From: Gonapodya prolifera JEL478
Lineage: Eukaryota; Monoblepharomycota; Monoblepharidomycetes; Monoblepharidales; Gonapodyaceae
Assembly: GCA_001574975.1 (NCBI GenBank)
Contig: KQ965823.1
Coordinates: 1,372-65,371 of the forward strand
Direction: 5' to 3'
Length of the DNA: 64,000 nucleotides
Position numbers and translations under genes: made by a program. Shown piece after piece: positions 12,197 through 23,383 of this stretch. Positions within the stretch are counted from its first letter, which is position 1; the number at the start of each line of letters is the position of its first letter. The notes under the pieces were generated by a model. That model was not told the DNA's origin. It saw only the letters and a program-made list of their open reading frames with translations, and searched no databases.

Positions 12197-13630
12197 GTGT
12201 CAGCAGCTGCGGTTCCTTGCCGGCAAAAACACCGAACATTCTTCACACAAGTGGCAAACAGCCTTGCAACAACAATGGCGTCAGATATTTCTCCGCCGAG
12301 TGCCCTTCGCCGACGGATGGACCGCGAGGCGTGTTCACCTCTCGCATCGGGTTCGGGCATCGTTGGAACATTGGATCGCGCGGACGTCAATGACGGCTGC
12401 CACGAGTCAGGGCCATCGAGCAAACGCGTGTCTTTTGAAACGCGAGTTCCACGCCGGACGAAGATGGAGCGTGAGCTGGCGGATCCGGACCAGGCTTGGA
12501 TTGCGACCAAGACAAGTCGGCGGGAACTGGAGACCAATTCCATGGTGTCCAAGCCATCAACTTCCCAACGAACTCACGACATCCTCAAGCGGAAATCCAA
12601 ATTCGACTACGTGCTATCCTTCCCCCTCTTGCAGCCGGTGTGGCTGCTCCTCCTCCTCGCTTTACATTGGGGCTTCGCGGTGTGGCGATTCGCATTCTTC
12701 TGTGCTGCAGTGGTTTCAAGGATCATTTCATGGTCGTTTGCGAGAAGAATTGTCGTGAAGAATGCCGACGGAGCCCCGCCGTTGATCTCGATTCCGACGG
12801 GACTACCGAAGTACCCCACACACCTCTCAGCGATACTCGGACCACCTTCCGAATCGAACTACCTCTCGCTGTCAGTTCTCTTGCTGACAGAGTGCGCCCT
12901 AGAATGCCGCTCCTCACATCTCTCCTTATACACCACCGACATGCGTTGGTTTGGCGAAACACTTGAAGAGATCGTGGGGAAAACCTCTCACCTTCTCGCC
13001 GCGCACGAATCCCGCATCGCGAACGATCTGGGGTACATTTGGATCGAAATATGTGTCGGTCTCGGTGGGCTCCGAGTTGCAACCTTGGGCACCTCAGTCA
13101 CACCGAGGTCTCATCCAGCAGATGCTTCCAGTCGAACTCTCCGAATCCACCTCCTCTCCTACGAAAATGACTCCCTCCCTCATATCGCCAGCACCGCCAC
13201 AGAGCTCTTCTGTCAGAATGGCATATCCGGTCAAGCCCAACCGCTCCCCTCGAAGAAAGTCACACTGTCCAAACTCGCCGTGAACCTCAATCCTTCCTCC
13301 ATTCCGGACCCATGCGCAGTTCTCATCTATCCCGAAACCTCCTCCTCCTCGGCCAACTCAACATCCTCCACACATTCTTCGTTTGCACTTCAGCTCGCTC
13401 CATACTTCCTTCGACCTCCTGCACCTCCACCGCCATCGTCCCTGATCCTCACCGGCTATCCGCCGTATCTCCTTCGCACCACACAGACGTACTCCATCGC
13501 ACCGGCCGCCTGCGTCGCTGCACGTTTGTTTGGAAGTAGCGAAGAAGTGTCGGAGGAGGGGGTGTCTGCTTGGACTGTTTCGGAAGCTCTCGAGCTTTTT
13601 GGTGGAAGCGAGCAACGGTTCGGGAAGTAG
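12197..13630 (+). CDS. NUS1: Nus1/NgBR homolog, dehydrodolichyl diphosphate synthase subunit
   Basis: A single-exon gene of 477 residues. Hydrophobic helices at about 140-180 (VWLLLLLALHWGF onward) would anchor it in the ER membrane. The C-terminal half has the degenerate cis-prenyltransferase fold of NgBR: GLPKYPTHLSAIL, a GYPPYLLR segment equivalent to the GFPPWQIR of the family, and the C-terminal end EQRFGK. That end contains the RxG motif which in NgBR/Nus1 contributes to the active site of the catalytic partner. The partner (Rer2/DHDDS type) is not in the window. The role is synthesis of the polyprenyl precursor of dolichol for protein glycosylation. The N-terminal 130 residues are polar and unconserved-looking; an in-frame ATG at 12275 is an alternative start. 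Confidence 0.9.
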   Translation: MSAAAVPCRQKHRTFFTQVANSLATTMASDISPPSALRRRMDREACSPLASGSGIVGTLDRADVNDGCHESGPSSKRVSFETRVPRRTKMERELADPDQAWIATKTSRRELETNSMVSKPSTSQRTHDILKRKSKFDYVLSFPLLQPVWLLLLLALHWGFAVWRFAFFCAAVVSRIISWSFARRIVVKNADGAPPLISIPTGLPKYPTHLSAILGPPSESNYLSLSVLLLTECALECRSSHLSLYTTDMRWFGETLEEIVGKTSHLLAAHESRIANDLGYIWIEICVGLGGLRVATLGTSVTPRSHPADASSRTLRIHLLSYENDSLPHIASTATELFCQNGISGQAQPLPSKKVTLSKLAVNLNPSSIPDPCAVLIYPETSSSSANSTSSTHSSFALQLAPYFLRPPAPPPPSSLILTGYPPYLLRTTQTYSIAPAACVAARLFGSSEEVSEEGVSAWTVSEALELFGGSEQRFGK

Positions 13631-14107
13631 TATACCCTCAGGGAGGGCGGCAGTGGCGGCGACAATCAGAGTCGTGGGAATCGTGTTGGATATTTGGTTT
13701 CGGGCGTTAATTCAGAGTCAAGGAGGAATTGCTTTTATCTGCAGGCGTTTGCGCTACAGAGTGGCTGTTGCATGATTTGAGCAGATGTATTTTTGGTGTC
13801 TACAGCGTTGCTCGGAGAAATCCATGGCATCCGGACCATGATTCGTACACAACGTCGACCCCGGCAATTGTTTATCTTGCTTTTTACTCACGGGTCGAGT
13901 CTTTAAAAGACGTGTTTCCCGTCAGTGAGGCGCTTTCCCCGAGGGTATACTCGGATCCCGCATGTCAAAATCTGCCGGGTTTCGTGGCAGTGATTATTAT
14001 GAGCTCATGAAATTACGAAACCAGTAAGGGTACATTGTTTTAAAGGTATTGATATGAAATAAAATACAGTGTGTACCACTCTTGAAGTTCGTTCTTGACA
14101 GGCACTC
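13631..14107. other. Intergenic, NUS1 to esterase
   Basis: About 480 bp with no supported gene. An A-rich run with aataaaat near 14059 could serve as a 3' processing signal. Confidence 0.4.
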
Positions 14108-15843
14108 ATGGCGGACCCCCTTCCCGATCCGCCCGTCGACACATGGACAGGACGTCTTGTCACCACCTCCTCTCGCGCTGTGCTACAATCTCTTCATGCC
14201 TCGATCATGTTCCTCCAATCCCGAGCACCGTGGTTGCTCAAAACGTATCACCCGAAAATGGAACAGGATCACGCGAATCTCTCTCCCGAAGCAAGAGCTC
14301 TGATGTATATGTTGCGAATTTTACGTTCGGAACCCTCGAAGTCGACCGAAGAGATGCGTGCCAAAACTGGTGAGTTCGGTCGGCAATGATTCCTTTTACA
14401 CAGACCGCATGGACCCATCCGACTCTGCCGTCGCGGTAAATCAATGCTCGAAGATGGTATCGCTGCGCTTGTATGGTCTGATTTGCCGTTCGATTTGAAA
14501 AGAGTACGTTGTTCACATACGATTTTCGACGGGGTACTTCAACAACCGCATCCAATTCATGACCGCTGTTGTTTAGGAAACTATCGACGGCGTCCCAACC
14601 GACATTGTCCGGGCGAACGTTCCTCGTCATTTTCGATCCAATGGCGCCGTTATTCACCTTCACGGGGGTGGATATCAAGTTCGTAGAAGCCGGAGCGTGT
14701 GTTGCATCTCGATGACAATCAAACGAGGTGTACTTGCATCTCTCTAGGCTGGAAGAAGCTACAATTATCACCCCTACGCGGCGGAGCTCTCCCATCGAAT
14801 GGCCGGTGTCGATGTGATTATTCCAGACTGTGAGTACTTAATCATACCACCATGTTCTGAAGCATATAATATTATCCTAACACGTACATGCGAACTGCAG
14901 ATCGACTCGTTCCTGAAGCCGACCTCATCACCGAATCGTTTGACGATTGCTTCCGAGTTTACAAGTCGGCAGTTGAAAAGTGAGTAGCTACAGTCTCGCA
15001 CCGACGTCCGGTCTGTGAGCTTATCGGGTATCTTTGTTGTGAATTCAAAGATACGGCGCAAAGAACGTGGTCCTCGTTGGGGACAGCGCTGGAGGTGTGT
15101 TCGACATGGTTGTGTGTCGTGTGTGTGACTCGAGATGCCAACTTCCGCCGATTCACTCCCGATACAGGTGGCTGCTGTGCAAACGTCCTCGCTATGGCTT
15201 TAAAAAGAGGCGTACCCACTCCGGCAGCTCTGGTTCTCCTGTCGCCCATGATCGACCTTTCTCTGTCCTATCATTCGTACCAAGACCCTATTATTGAAGC
15301 AATCGACTGCATGATCACGCCGACCGACATTCATCATGCTGCAACGGCGTCGCTTGCGGGGAAGTCCGCGAACTCGTTGCCAGCCGCGGACGACCGTGTT
15401 CTCACTCAAAATGCCGAACTTTACCCACCGACACTGATTGTGGTCGGAAGCCACGAGGTGAGTCAAAACCGGTCCATGTTTCAAGCATGGAGTGCTTAAG
15501 CGGACCGTTCTGCCAGCTTCTCCTTGGTGATTCGACCACCTTTGCCGAGCGACTGAGAAGAGCAGGTTGCCCTGAGGTTGATGTTCTAATTACCAAGGGC
15601 ATGTGTCACGTTTTCCCCCTCTTTTTCCGATGGGCTCAGGAAATCGTAAGTGTTGCTTGATTTAGGCGAACTTAAGGTTTGCAATTTGATCGACTTCACG
15701 TCGACCTCAACGTTTTTTTGCACTCCACCATTCAACGTAAAACACCCTTGCAATACTAGGATGCATCTCTTACCATGATCGCCAACTATGCGAGGAGTAA
15801 AATCCCGGGTCTTCCTGTCAACATGTTGGAGGCAAAGTTGTAG
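14108..15843 (+). CDS. Alpha/beta-hydrolase, HGGG-type carboxylesterase (hormone-sensitive-lipase family)
   Basis: Nine exons: 14108-14369, 14404-14456, 14577-14678, 14748-14829, 14901-14979, 15051-15094, 15168-15457, 15517-15645, 15760-15843. They encode 374 residues and phases agree throughout. The oxyanion-hole motif HGGGY lies at about 134-138. The nucleophile elbow GDSAGG has its Ser at about 205. The acid is probably Asp309 in ELLLGDS and the base His335 in GMCHVFP. Spacing and order match the HSL/arylacetamide-deacetylase family, which hydrolyses short acyl or aryl esters. The substrate cannot be told. I see no signal peptide. The end of exon 2 is the least certain junction, chosen because it joins in phase to METIDGVP. 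Confidence 0.85.
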
Positions 15844-16189
15844 GGTTGTACTCCTTTTTTTATTGGCCTTTTCGGGGTCGGTCTCCAAAGGAGAGAATCT
15901 GCCGAATGGGTGCGACTTCAACTTCTGAAAATATATTTGACTCCATCAGACTAAGATTGTAGAACAAGTCTCAACTCTCCATACACATTGCAGAGCTCGC
16001 CGCTGTTGACCCCGCACTCGTTCCGTAAGCGCTAAATCTCACCCCGCACATGCGTACTGAATCAGGTACGGTGATCTGAAACCTTTGTGCACCGCCACAG
16101 GTAGCGGTAACGAATCCCTCCTCCTGTACTATAAATAGACCCACACCTGCGCGCACTCTCGTTTCTAGTCTCTGTGCGATGCGCTTCAA
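15844..16189. other. Intergenic
   Basis: Between the esterase and the first cysteine-rich gene. A TATA-like ctataaatag sits at about 16129, some 60 bp upstream of the first secreted-protein frame. Confidence 0.4.
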
Positions 16190-16823
16190 CTGAAACCGAA
16201 CCACGTTGTTAAGTTACTTCTCGTGGGTCTATTGGCAGGACAGACATTCGCCGCCGAGCAACCTCGCGGTACGTTTCCGGTCATTGCATCCGCCTTTTCC
16301 TTCTTCGCCTATCGCTTGATTCGGTTGCACTGACCCTTTGACCACGTCTTCACAACCCGTTCGACGTCGTCACCTCTAATTTGTGGGCACCATTATTCCA
16401 CTTGGCTGCTCACAACAGCGGTTGAACTTGCAAAGCCCCCGGAGCATGCCACCACGTCTCCTCGACGTGCTGCTGCTACAACCTTAACAGCCTCGTATTC
16501 GATGAGCAAGCTCGAGTCATTAATGCACTGTGCCCCCGTTGTAAAGTTGTCACTGCTGACTGTGAGCCTGAATTGCGTGGCTCCGTTTTTTGGGCAAATG
16601 GCTATGGATGTCTCATGGCGTTTCACGTTTCCTTCATCACGACTTTGCCGACACCGGCCACCGCGACACGATTGCAGTAAGCCTTACTATATGCGGTTCC
16701 TTTTGTCAGCAGGGATCAAGCTGCCCTGCAGAGAAAGCGGGTGCGCAACTTTGCAGTGGCAGATATTGTGAGAGGACTGTCTACCGGACCAACCAAGGGG
16801 CTTCCCAGTGCCTAAGGGTGTGA
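16190..16823 (+). CDS. Small secreted cysteine-rich protein, copy 1
   Basis: Three exons are proposed: 16190-16268, 16436-16561 and 16678-16823. Exon 1 encodes a signal-peptide-like stretch (KLLLVGLLAGQTFAA). Exon 2 carries a CCCYNL block and ALCPRC. Exon 3 carries CGSFC, SSCPAE and QLCSGRYC. The same motifs in the same order occur in the copy at 19674-20266, with introns at matching places. The start is not resolved: the position matching the other copy's ATG reads CTG here. An alternative exon 2 acceptor at 16418 would put the Cys codons out of frame. It could be functional with an unusual start or decaying. I recognise no database family; it would be an extracellular disulfide-rich protein of unknown role. 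Confidence 0.45.
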
Positions 16824-17089
16824 CCGTTATGCGCTGGAGTATTTACTCGCACTACTTCAGTGTAAAAGAGTCGTGTTTATAAAAATCTCAATCGTTTGCT
16901 GCACACTCAAATTTCCAAAGAGTCTATGGTCAAAAGCAAGGGACGAATTCCAGCCACGACAGCAACAACAGTTCCCGTGACGCTGATTCGGTTAGTCGTC
17001 TCGTTCACGCGCATCAAAGGATGGCCACATGACGTACTGGTAATTTATGCGATGTCAGCGAGTAGTTGAATGAACTACCATTGGACATG

Positions 17090-17290
17090 TCGGTGACAAA
17101 ACAAAGTCAGGTGGTTACAATCCTTCGCACGGTCGTAACAAAAACCAAAAATTAAAAAAAAAATTAAAACATAAGGGGGGGGGGGNGGGGGGGCGGGGGA
17201 CCACGTCAAAATGAGCTGCGTCGCCACCAAATCACACAGAGCATGCTTTCGAGTTCCGTCGGAGGACCTCAAATCGATACCCCCAGGTCT
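17090..17290. repeat. Array-associated repeat, first copy (also at 18385-18520 and ~20276)
   Basis: The sequence around gtggttacaatccttcgcac, and further on tcgccaccaaatcacacaga and gttccgtcggagg, recurs in diverged form at 18395-18520 (ctacaaatctttcgcacc, tcgccactgaatcacagaga, attccgttggaga). A short match appears just after copy 2 near 20280. Each lies downstream of a cysteine-rich gene or relic, so it marks a tandemly duplicated unit. A poly-A then poly-G tract with an N lies inside at about 17150-17205. Confidence 0.55.
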
Positions 17291-17860
17291 TACTGTTGAG
17301 CTCCAGTCCATGCATGCGTCCCGATCGGTGATTGGGGAGTACACCATGGCAAGGAGGCGGGAGCAAAGCGGGCCTTGAAGTTTCTACGTCCGACGACGTT
17401 GAAGCTGAAATTGCTGACGTCACAGGTCCATTCGTCTTGCGCGATTCTCCGGCGGGGTGTTTGTTCGCTGGGTCGAGCAAAAGGGAGCTGAGCAGGATTG
17501 GCAGTAAATGCGCTAGCTGCATGCAAGGGAGCGACGTAGCACCGCCTCGCTATTATTTTGGGGATTGGGGGTCGACACAACGGGGAATAGAGATACCCCG
17601 GCCGAAGCATATCCACCTCTGTATTGTCGACTTCATCCCCTTCTGGTCACGATTGCCTCCATCTCCACCTCTCCCACCTTATGTACTTTGCTCGCCACAA
17701 CCCGGAGTAGACTCATCGTTACCGGGCCCTCTTCAAAAGTGATTTTGCGAACCGTGAGACCATTGCAAAGTCCTCGATCAGCTATAACGAACTACAATTA
17801 ATGTAAGGAAAACCGAGTGCCCCCTGCCGAAGCCCAACTAATGTTGCCACTGGTGACAAC

Positions 17861-17929
17861 GTCTGCGCGACCGGACGTCAGCAAGGAAATTGCCCTGCAG
17901 CGGGCATCGGTACGCAGTTATGCAGTGGG
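17861..17929 (+). pseudogene. Relic of a third cysteine-rich paralog (exon 3 only)
   Basis: Translation gives VCATGRQQGNCPAA then GTQLCSG. It lines up with exon 3 of copy 1 (CGSFCQQGSSCPAE...AQLCSG) and of copy 2 (CGTDCHRENCPAE...TQLCS). The coding sequence stops soon after, and matching exons 1 and 2 are not convincingly seen upstream. It lies between the two copies of the array-associated repeat, as expected for the middle unit of a tandem array. Confidence 0.5.
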
Positions 17930-18520
17930 TAGCAGTACTCAGGTATTGTCGCCATCGTTACCAATCCAGGACTTAATTTGTGTTCGAGGGGGCATTAAAC
18001 TGCTCGGTTGTGGTGCGAATGGGACAGATTATACATGCATGAAGAGCTAGTCGATTCACATTCAATGACGATTTCAATTGACCTCGCTTTCTACATGAGC
18101 AGAAAATCTATTGGACAAACCACGGTCTCGTGATTCAACGAGATGACGGTTAGCTCGATGCTGATGGAGCACTTGATTCCGAATATGACAAGATTCTGCG
18201 ATGATAGAACCAGTCACAACTCTCATCGTCCATGCTGCTTCAGCAGTTCCTATGGTGCTCATTCCGTGAGGCGTCTCAGTCACGCACATCGCAGAAGGGG
18301 CACGGATAGAGATGGCGACTACCGCTATCGAGGGCAAACCCTAGCGGAAATTGCCGACCGAGGAGGTGGCAGTGATGGAACAATGTAGGGTGCTACAAAT
18401 CTTTCGCACCGCAGCAACAGTCAGAAGACGGATTTGGACAACATCAAAGTGAACTGGATCGCCACTGAATCACAGAGAGTATGTCTTCTAATTCCGTTGG
18501 AGAATCTCTATCAATACCGC

Positions 18521-19673
18521 AGCTACTGCTGTGCGGTTCCGATTCTGTCGAGTGGCTCGGTGGATACTTGACCGGCTCTGCTTGCGGCGTGTGATATATT
18601 ATCAGACCATCTGTGCGTCAGTGAGAACGGCCGGGGCGAGGCGGCGAGAGCGAAGAGCACCTTGAAGTGATTTTAGACGGACATTGAGGTCCCGCCGCCC
18701 TGTGTACGCTGGCCAATGCGGGCTGACGTCGCTGAGGATAATTCTTGCGTGAGACTCCCCAAGACCAACCGTCAGCCCCTTCATGATTTATTACCTCTGC
18801 GAGTCGAAATCAAAGCTATTTTAAGCCTTGCGCCGAAGACAGTCCTTTACTGAAATTGTAGTTATAAAATAAAGCTTCTAGGAGAAAACACCTCTGAACC
18901 CATCGATGGACACTTGTGTACCACAAATCAAGGTTTCCTATGCCCGGTGTCTTTTGCTTGGGACTGCAGAGCTCGGCCTTGTCACGTAAATAAAGAGCGG
19001 CCTGACTTGAAACGTTCCACCTAACCCGAAAAAAAGCCGGGCAGCTTTCCGGTTGGCTCCGGCGATGTAAATCACAGGAGGGCTATTGAATGTTACGTTG
19101 ACGGATGGAGCGGGCTCGAAACTGTACTCGGTTTACCTTTCCGCGGAAACCCTGATGTCCCCGCAATTACCGTACCTGCAATGCAAGGCCTGCCCCCCGT
19201 GATTTGTAGAGATGTATGTATTTGGGTTATTTCTATATAGTCGAAGGCCTAAAGCATCCGCACAAACAAACTAACTCATTTCCCGTGCGGTCAATGGCGT
19301 TTTGCGACTCAGTGGCGGAAGAGCGGACAATCGAGTTTAAGCTCGCAGGAAATTGGGGCTAAACTTGAGGGCCCTATTTGACAAGGCCGTTTCTTTGCGA
19401 TTTGCTCATGCCACAATCGCTCGACGTGTCTCACTACTGCCAGGCGCCGCAGTACTAATTAAAACTTTGACAGCTTCCTGTTGGTTGGAGTCAGCCCCGG
19501 GGCGGGCTATAACTTATCACCGTTGGTGCCTCCCATGCCCAAACAGTGCCGGCATCCTATACAGGTAACATGATTTGGATTTTGATTGTACCTTTTTGCA
19601 CCGCCAGGGAGGGGCAAAAACAGGGAAACCCTTTTGCATTTAAGCCACACGCATCGCGCATCCATGTTTCGCC
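18521..19673. other. Intergenic, no gene seen
   Basis: About 1.15 kb without a supportable frame. It separates the relic unit from the last cysteine-rich copy and may include decayed upstream sequence of the duplicated unit. Confidence 0.45.
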
Positions 19674-20266
19674 ATGCGCTCAGCCATGAAAATGAAACAC
19701 TTTGTTGCACTGCTTCTCGTCGGTCTCGTGGTCTGACAGGTTTTCGCCATTCCTCATGGTAGGTCTTTTCCTTCTCCGTCCACGTACCGCACCATGATGG
19801 CTTCGTCTTACGTCTCAATTTCCGCATCCTCCCGATCCTCAAAACTCCTCTATGTCCACTTCATGTCTCTTTCAATAACGCCACGTTGCCACCCATGGAT
19901 GTGAAACACCTAGCACCTCCCGCTTCACGTCACGACATTCGTTCAGAGCTTGCACAGCGGGATGACACGTGTCAGGACGGACGGTGCTGCTGCTACAATC
20001 TTCAAGCCCGTAGACTCGACCAGAAAGCACTGTTGGGTGCACTTTGCGCCCGGTGCTCTTGCGCCATAGGTGGTACTTCCCCATTTCCCCCCCACCTCTT
20101 ATCGAGCCCCGCGGTTTACTTCACCACGTGTCTTGATTGCCACGTACGTATAGGTAGCTTGAAAATCTGCGGCACCGACTGTCATCGAGAAAATTGCCCG
20201 GCAGAGGCATGCGGTACACAGCTTTGCAGTGACTTGAAGTGCTCGGGGGAAAGTGAAAGAGAGTGA
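19674..20266 (+). pseudogene. Small secreted cysteine-rich protein, copy 2 (probably decayed)
   Basis: Three exons fit by phase: 19674-19758, 19914-20069 and 20154-20266. Exon 1 encodes a Met-rich start and a hydrophobic signal-like run (FVALLLVGLVV) but its frame is interrupted near the end of that run. Exons 2 and 3 are open: CQDGRCCCYNL, ALCARCSC, CGTDC, ENCPAEACGTQLCS and a final KC, 13 cysteines in all. The intron between exons 2 and 3 is 84 nt, so retention would not shift the frame. The shared cysteine framework with copy 1 shows the family was once under constraint. It may still be expressed if the interruption is an assembly error. Confidence 0.5.
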
Positions 20267-21082
20267 TGTACGGACGTAATGGTTTCAACCTGTCGCACGT
20301 CGACACCATGTTCAATAAACCATAAATTTTCGTATCTCGACGTACAAGCCAGAGTGTCATACCCAAAGCGTCTAATGAAGGACGCGGCGACAAAAGCATT
20401 ATTTAAAGTACCCCAAACTGACAATCCCGAACTACAGAAAATGCAGTACAATAAGAGTAATGCCCGAGGGTTTCCTGATACGCGCTTCAAAGGGTGACGC
20501 ATATCTCAACGCTGAAGGGTATACATGCGTTACAAGTTCGCCGCAGCTTGATTCGATCGAACAAAGTCCAAGGAGGAGGATTGACGGAATCTGCATCGAA
20601 CTGCTTCTGCGCGCAGGCAGCACGGCGGGCGTCCAGAAAGGCGGACAAGGAGAATGTCGTGGTGAATCGACAAGCGTGAAGAGCAATTGAGATTGTATGG
20701 AATGGAGCTCAAAGTTCACGTCGAGGCTGAGCTAAAACACACGCGAAGCTAGTTCTTGCAATCCCACGCGGACCGTCTTCACAAGCCGATTTCTTTCCAC
20801 AGCATGAATCCGATTTGCACGAGTGGTTCGCAAAGGAAATTTCTGTGGCAGATACAGTATGCACCGTCCTTATCAACCCACTTCCGCATTCCGCCGCCAA
20901 GCTCCGGACGCTGGTTGTGTTTGGTTTCTCTTCGAAGCGGCAACTGGGGCTTGTGTAGACTCGCGTATGTATTCCTCCTTTCCCCTTGTATCAAGATAAG
21001 TACCGTACTCCCCCGTTTTATGTCAAACCTGTCATTTATATCGACACCTTCACTGGTCCAGTGCGGCAGGACATGGAGACGT
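20267..21082. other. Intergenic, no gene seen
   Basis: About 0.8 kb between the last cysteine-rich copy and the 3' end of LUD gene A (minus strand). Its first 50 bp match the array-associated repeat. Remaining frames are short and overlap on both strands. Confidence 0.45.
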
Positions 21083-22987
21083 TTAGAATCCGTAGACTTC
21101 CTTGGACAGGACGACGTGGATGCGTTTGGGACCCCATGGGTTGGAGCCGGAGAGGACGACTGTGTTCGGCGGTGCAACGCGTGATTGAGGAGGATGAAAC
21201 GAGATATGTGTCAACACACCACACCGCACTTGTCTCTCCCCATTGGCGGGTTCGCACCCCCCCACCCTAATAGCACCGAACTCACCAGTGTTGTTCGCAA
21301 ACGACCTCTCAACGCCATACACCAAATGCGCTCTCAAGCTCTCCACTTTCACCGCGTACTCATCCACCCTCTTATGCGCCTCCTCAAGTCCACCAGCGAC
21401 GATCTTGTTGGACCCGGCGAAGAAGACGACGTTGGACGAGGCGATGAGGCCGGCGGTCTTTGTGCCCGTGAGGTCGGCGGTGATGAGGGAGCCTGAGGAG
21501 GAGATGGCGTTGGGGGAGGCGAAGAAGTAGTCGGCGGACTGGGTGGGCGCGGGGCGGGGGGGCGGGGGCAGGGTTGAGGGCCGGGGTGGTAGGGTGTGAA
21601 GTACGAGTATGAGTGGGGAACGCAGCACGACGAAAGAAGCTCGGGAAGAGAGACTCACGTAACCCTCCTGGCGGAGCTTTGCGGCCTTGGCCTGGTCCTG
21701 CTCGGCGAGGAGAAGGGCGTGGAAGTTCTTGTACTTGTCNGTGGACTGCAGTTATGCGAGAACGGGGTAGATGGGATATGAGTCGATGTGGACGTTGAAC
21801 ACCAAAGACAAGGATACATCGCTCCCGCTCCGCATTCCTTTCGCCTCCGGTAGTTGATACACTCCGTGCGCGATAATTCGCTAGTCCGCCCATCACTCGC
21901 GCTTCGCCTTCGGCACACTACTCGGTCGTGCGTGCTTGGCACTCGCACTCCAGACTTCGCCAGAAAGACGACGACGTACCTTGAGGAAGTCAATGAACCC
22001 GACCTCGGTAAGACCCGTGCTGGATCCGTTAGCTGTCGAGAATCCGCAGAACGCCGAAGGAGTCAGCCACTTGATCCTCCTCCCTAACCCTTCCCCCACC
22101 ACCGCCCACAACCAAAAATGTCCACTCACACACACTAGCCCCCTCTGGCGCGAGTCCCTTGAGCACCTCGAGAGCCTCCTCCTTGGTAGACACCTGGTGG
22201 ACGACGAATCCGGCCTCGGTGAGGTTCTCGACGGTCTTGGCGTAGAGTTCGGCAGGGGCGGGGGCGTTGTACTTGGCGAAGTCGGCTGGATTGTGGTTGG
22301 AGGAGAGGTGGACAGAGGTGAAGAGAGGTGACGAGAAGTGAAGCGGGGTGAAGAGATGTGAATGTTAATAAGGTACATCATGTGACAGCACCAAGATGAG
22401 ATGAAGACATACCGTCGGAGATGAGAGGGTGATCCTTGTACTCCTTCTGGAACTCGGCGGCAGAGACAGGGATCTTCTTCTCGGGCGCTGGAGCGGCCTC
22501 CTCCTTCTTCTCTTCCTTGGCCTCCTCCTTCACCTCCTCTTTGACTTCTTCCTTTACTTCCTCTTTCGAGGCCTCAGTCACTGGAGCGGTCTCTGCCGCT
22601 AGAGTCTCGACAGCCTTCTCGGGCTCCGTTGCAGCAGGCGCCTCTGCCTCCTTGGCTGGTTCAGCGGCAGGCGTGGCGGGGCCTTCCACTACGGTTGCGG
22701 CGGCGACCTCGACCTCCTTGATTGCATCAGCAGGAGCAGCAGCTGATGATTCGCCCGCGGGTTCCGCAGCGGCGGGCTTGTCCTCCTTCACTGCGGCGAG
22801 AGGGGACGAGGCAGCGGGAGTGGATTTTTTCTCACTGGGGCGAAGACAGATGACACACAATAAGGAGAGGGGCGGGGAAATGGAATGGTCAGCGGTGGAA
22901 GGCAGAGACGGAGAGAGAGGGTACGCACATGGAGAACTTCTGGGAGAGACGCCTGAAGAAGTTCTTGATTGGAGTCTGCTCGGACAT
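21083..22987 (-). CDS. LUD-domain protein A (LutC/YkgG-like, DUF162) with long Ala/Glu-rich N-terminal extension
   Basis: Seven exons: 22987-22929, 22834-22413, 22285-22130, 22032-21980, 21745-21659, 21538-21286 and 21159-21083. They encode 368 residues, all in phase. The first ~160 residues are low-complexity (Ala, Glu, Pro, Lys; EEVKEEVKEE). The LUD core follows: DFAKYNAP, the NGSST...EVGFIDFLK strand, ADLTGTKTAG, FFAGSNKIV and NPWGPKRIHVVL near the C-terminus. LUD proteins are known from bacterial lactate utilisation; the role of the stand-alone eukaryotic form is not known to me. A paralog lies at 37968-39613 in inverted orientation and lacks the extension. Exon 5 contains an N (21740). 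Confidence 0.88.
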
Positions 22988-23268
22988 GGCGGCGAGAGAG
23001 AAGAGAGAGAGGGAGAGAAGAGAGGAGAGAGAGATGTGACGATTACAGGTGCGTGGATGCAGTGAGTGGAGTGCAGTCAAGACTGCGTATGGTGTGCGTG
23101 TCGATGCGGATGCAGATAGAAAAAGGTGGCGTCGTTTGGTAAGATCCCTTGCAGGGAACCCTACCGCTTATTGCACTTCTGCCGCACACTAAGTCGGTGG
23201 TTGTTGGTACCAGGTACGAGAGGTTTCATCATCACGCAATATTATTTTTGTAGTCAACTTTTCGTTTG
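22988..23268. promoter_or_regulatory. Upstream region of LUD gene A
   Basis: About 280 bp upstream of the ATG. The minus-strand leader is pyrimidine-rich (TCTCTCTCTTCTCTC-like, plus-strand gagagagaag runs at 22990-23035), a common fungal promoter feature. I see no other specific element. Confidence 0.35.
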
Positions 23269-23345
23269 TGATGGCGAGAACTGAACCCAGGTCTCGCTCA
23301 AGACATATAAACACACCATAGCGGTCGGCGATGGTCTCACTGGGC
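23269..23345 (-). other. tRNA-like or SINE-like segment (weak)
   Basis: On the minus strand a degenerate A-box-like tgcccagtgaga is followed about 45 bp later by a B-box-like gggttcagttctc. A full cloverleaf cannot be drawn: acceptor and T stems do not pair well. It may be a decayed tRNA or tRNA-derived SINE head. It lies 40 bp from the hAT element's left end. Confidence 0.22.
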
Positions 23346-23383
23346 ATAATTGAGCTTGTGTAACTATTTCAACTACCGTCTTT

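Noticed and set aside
17150-17205. Poly-A/poly-G tract as a transposon tail or telomere-like repeat
   Set aside because: A homopolymer with an N inside, most likely an assembly-difficult low-complexity tract; no element boundary is visible.
19674-19758. Selenocysteine or recoding at the interrupted signal-peptide frame of cysteine-rich copy 2
   Set aside because: Fungi generally lack selenoprotein machinery and no SECIS-like element was seen; decay or a base-call error is simpler.
22378-23065. A 209-residue plus-strand frame (22436-23065) opposite LUD gene A
   Set aside because: It is the complement of the Ala/Glu-rich extension; the minus-strand exons join in phase to the LUD core.
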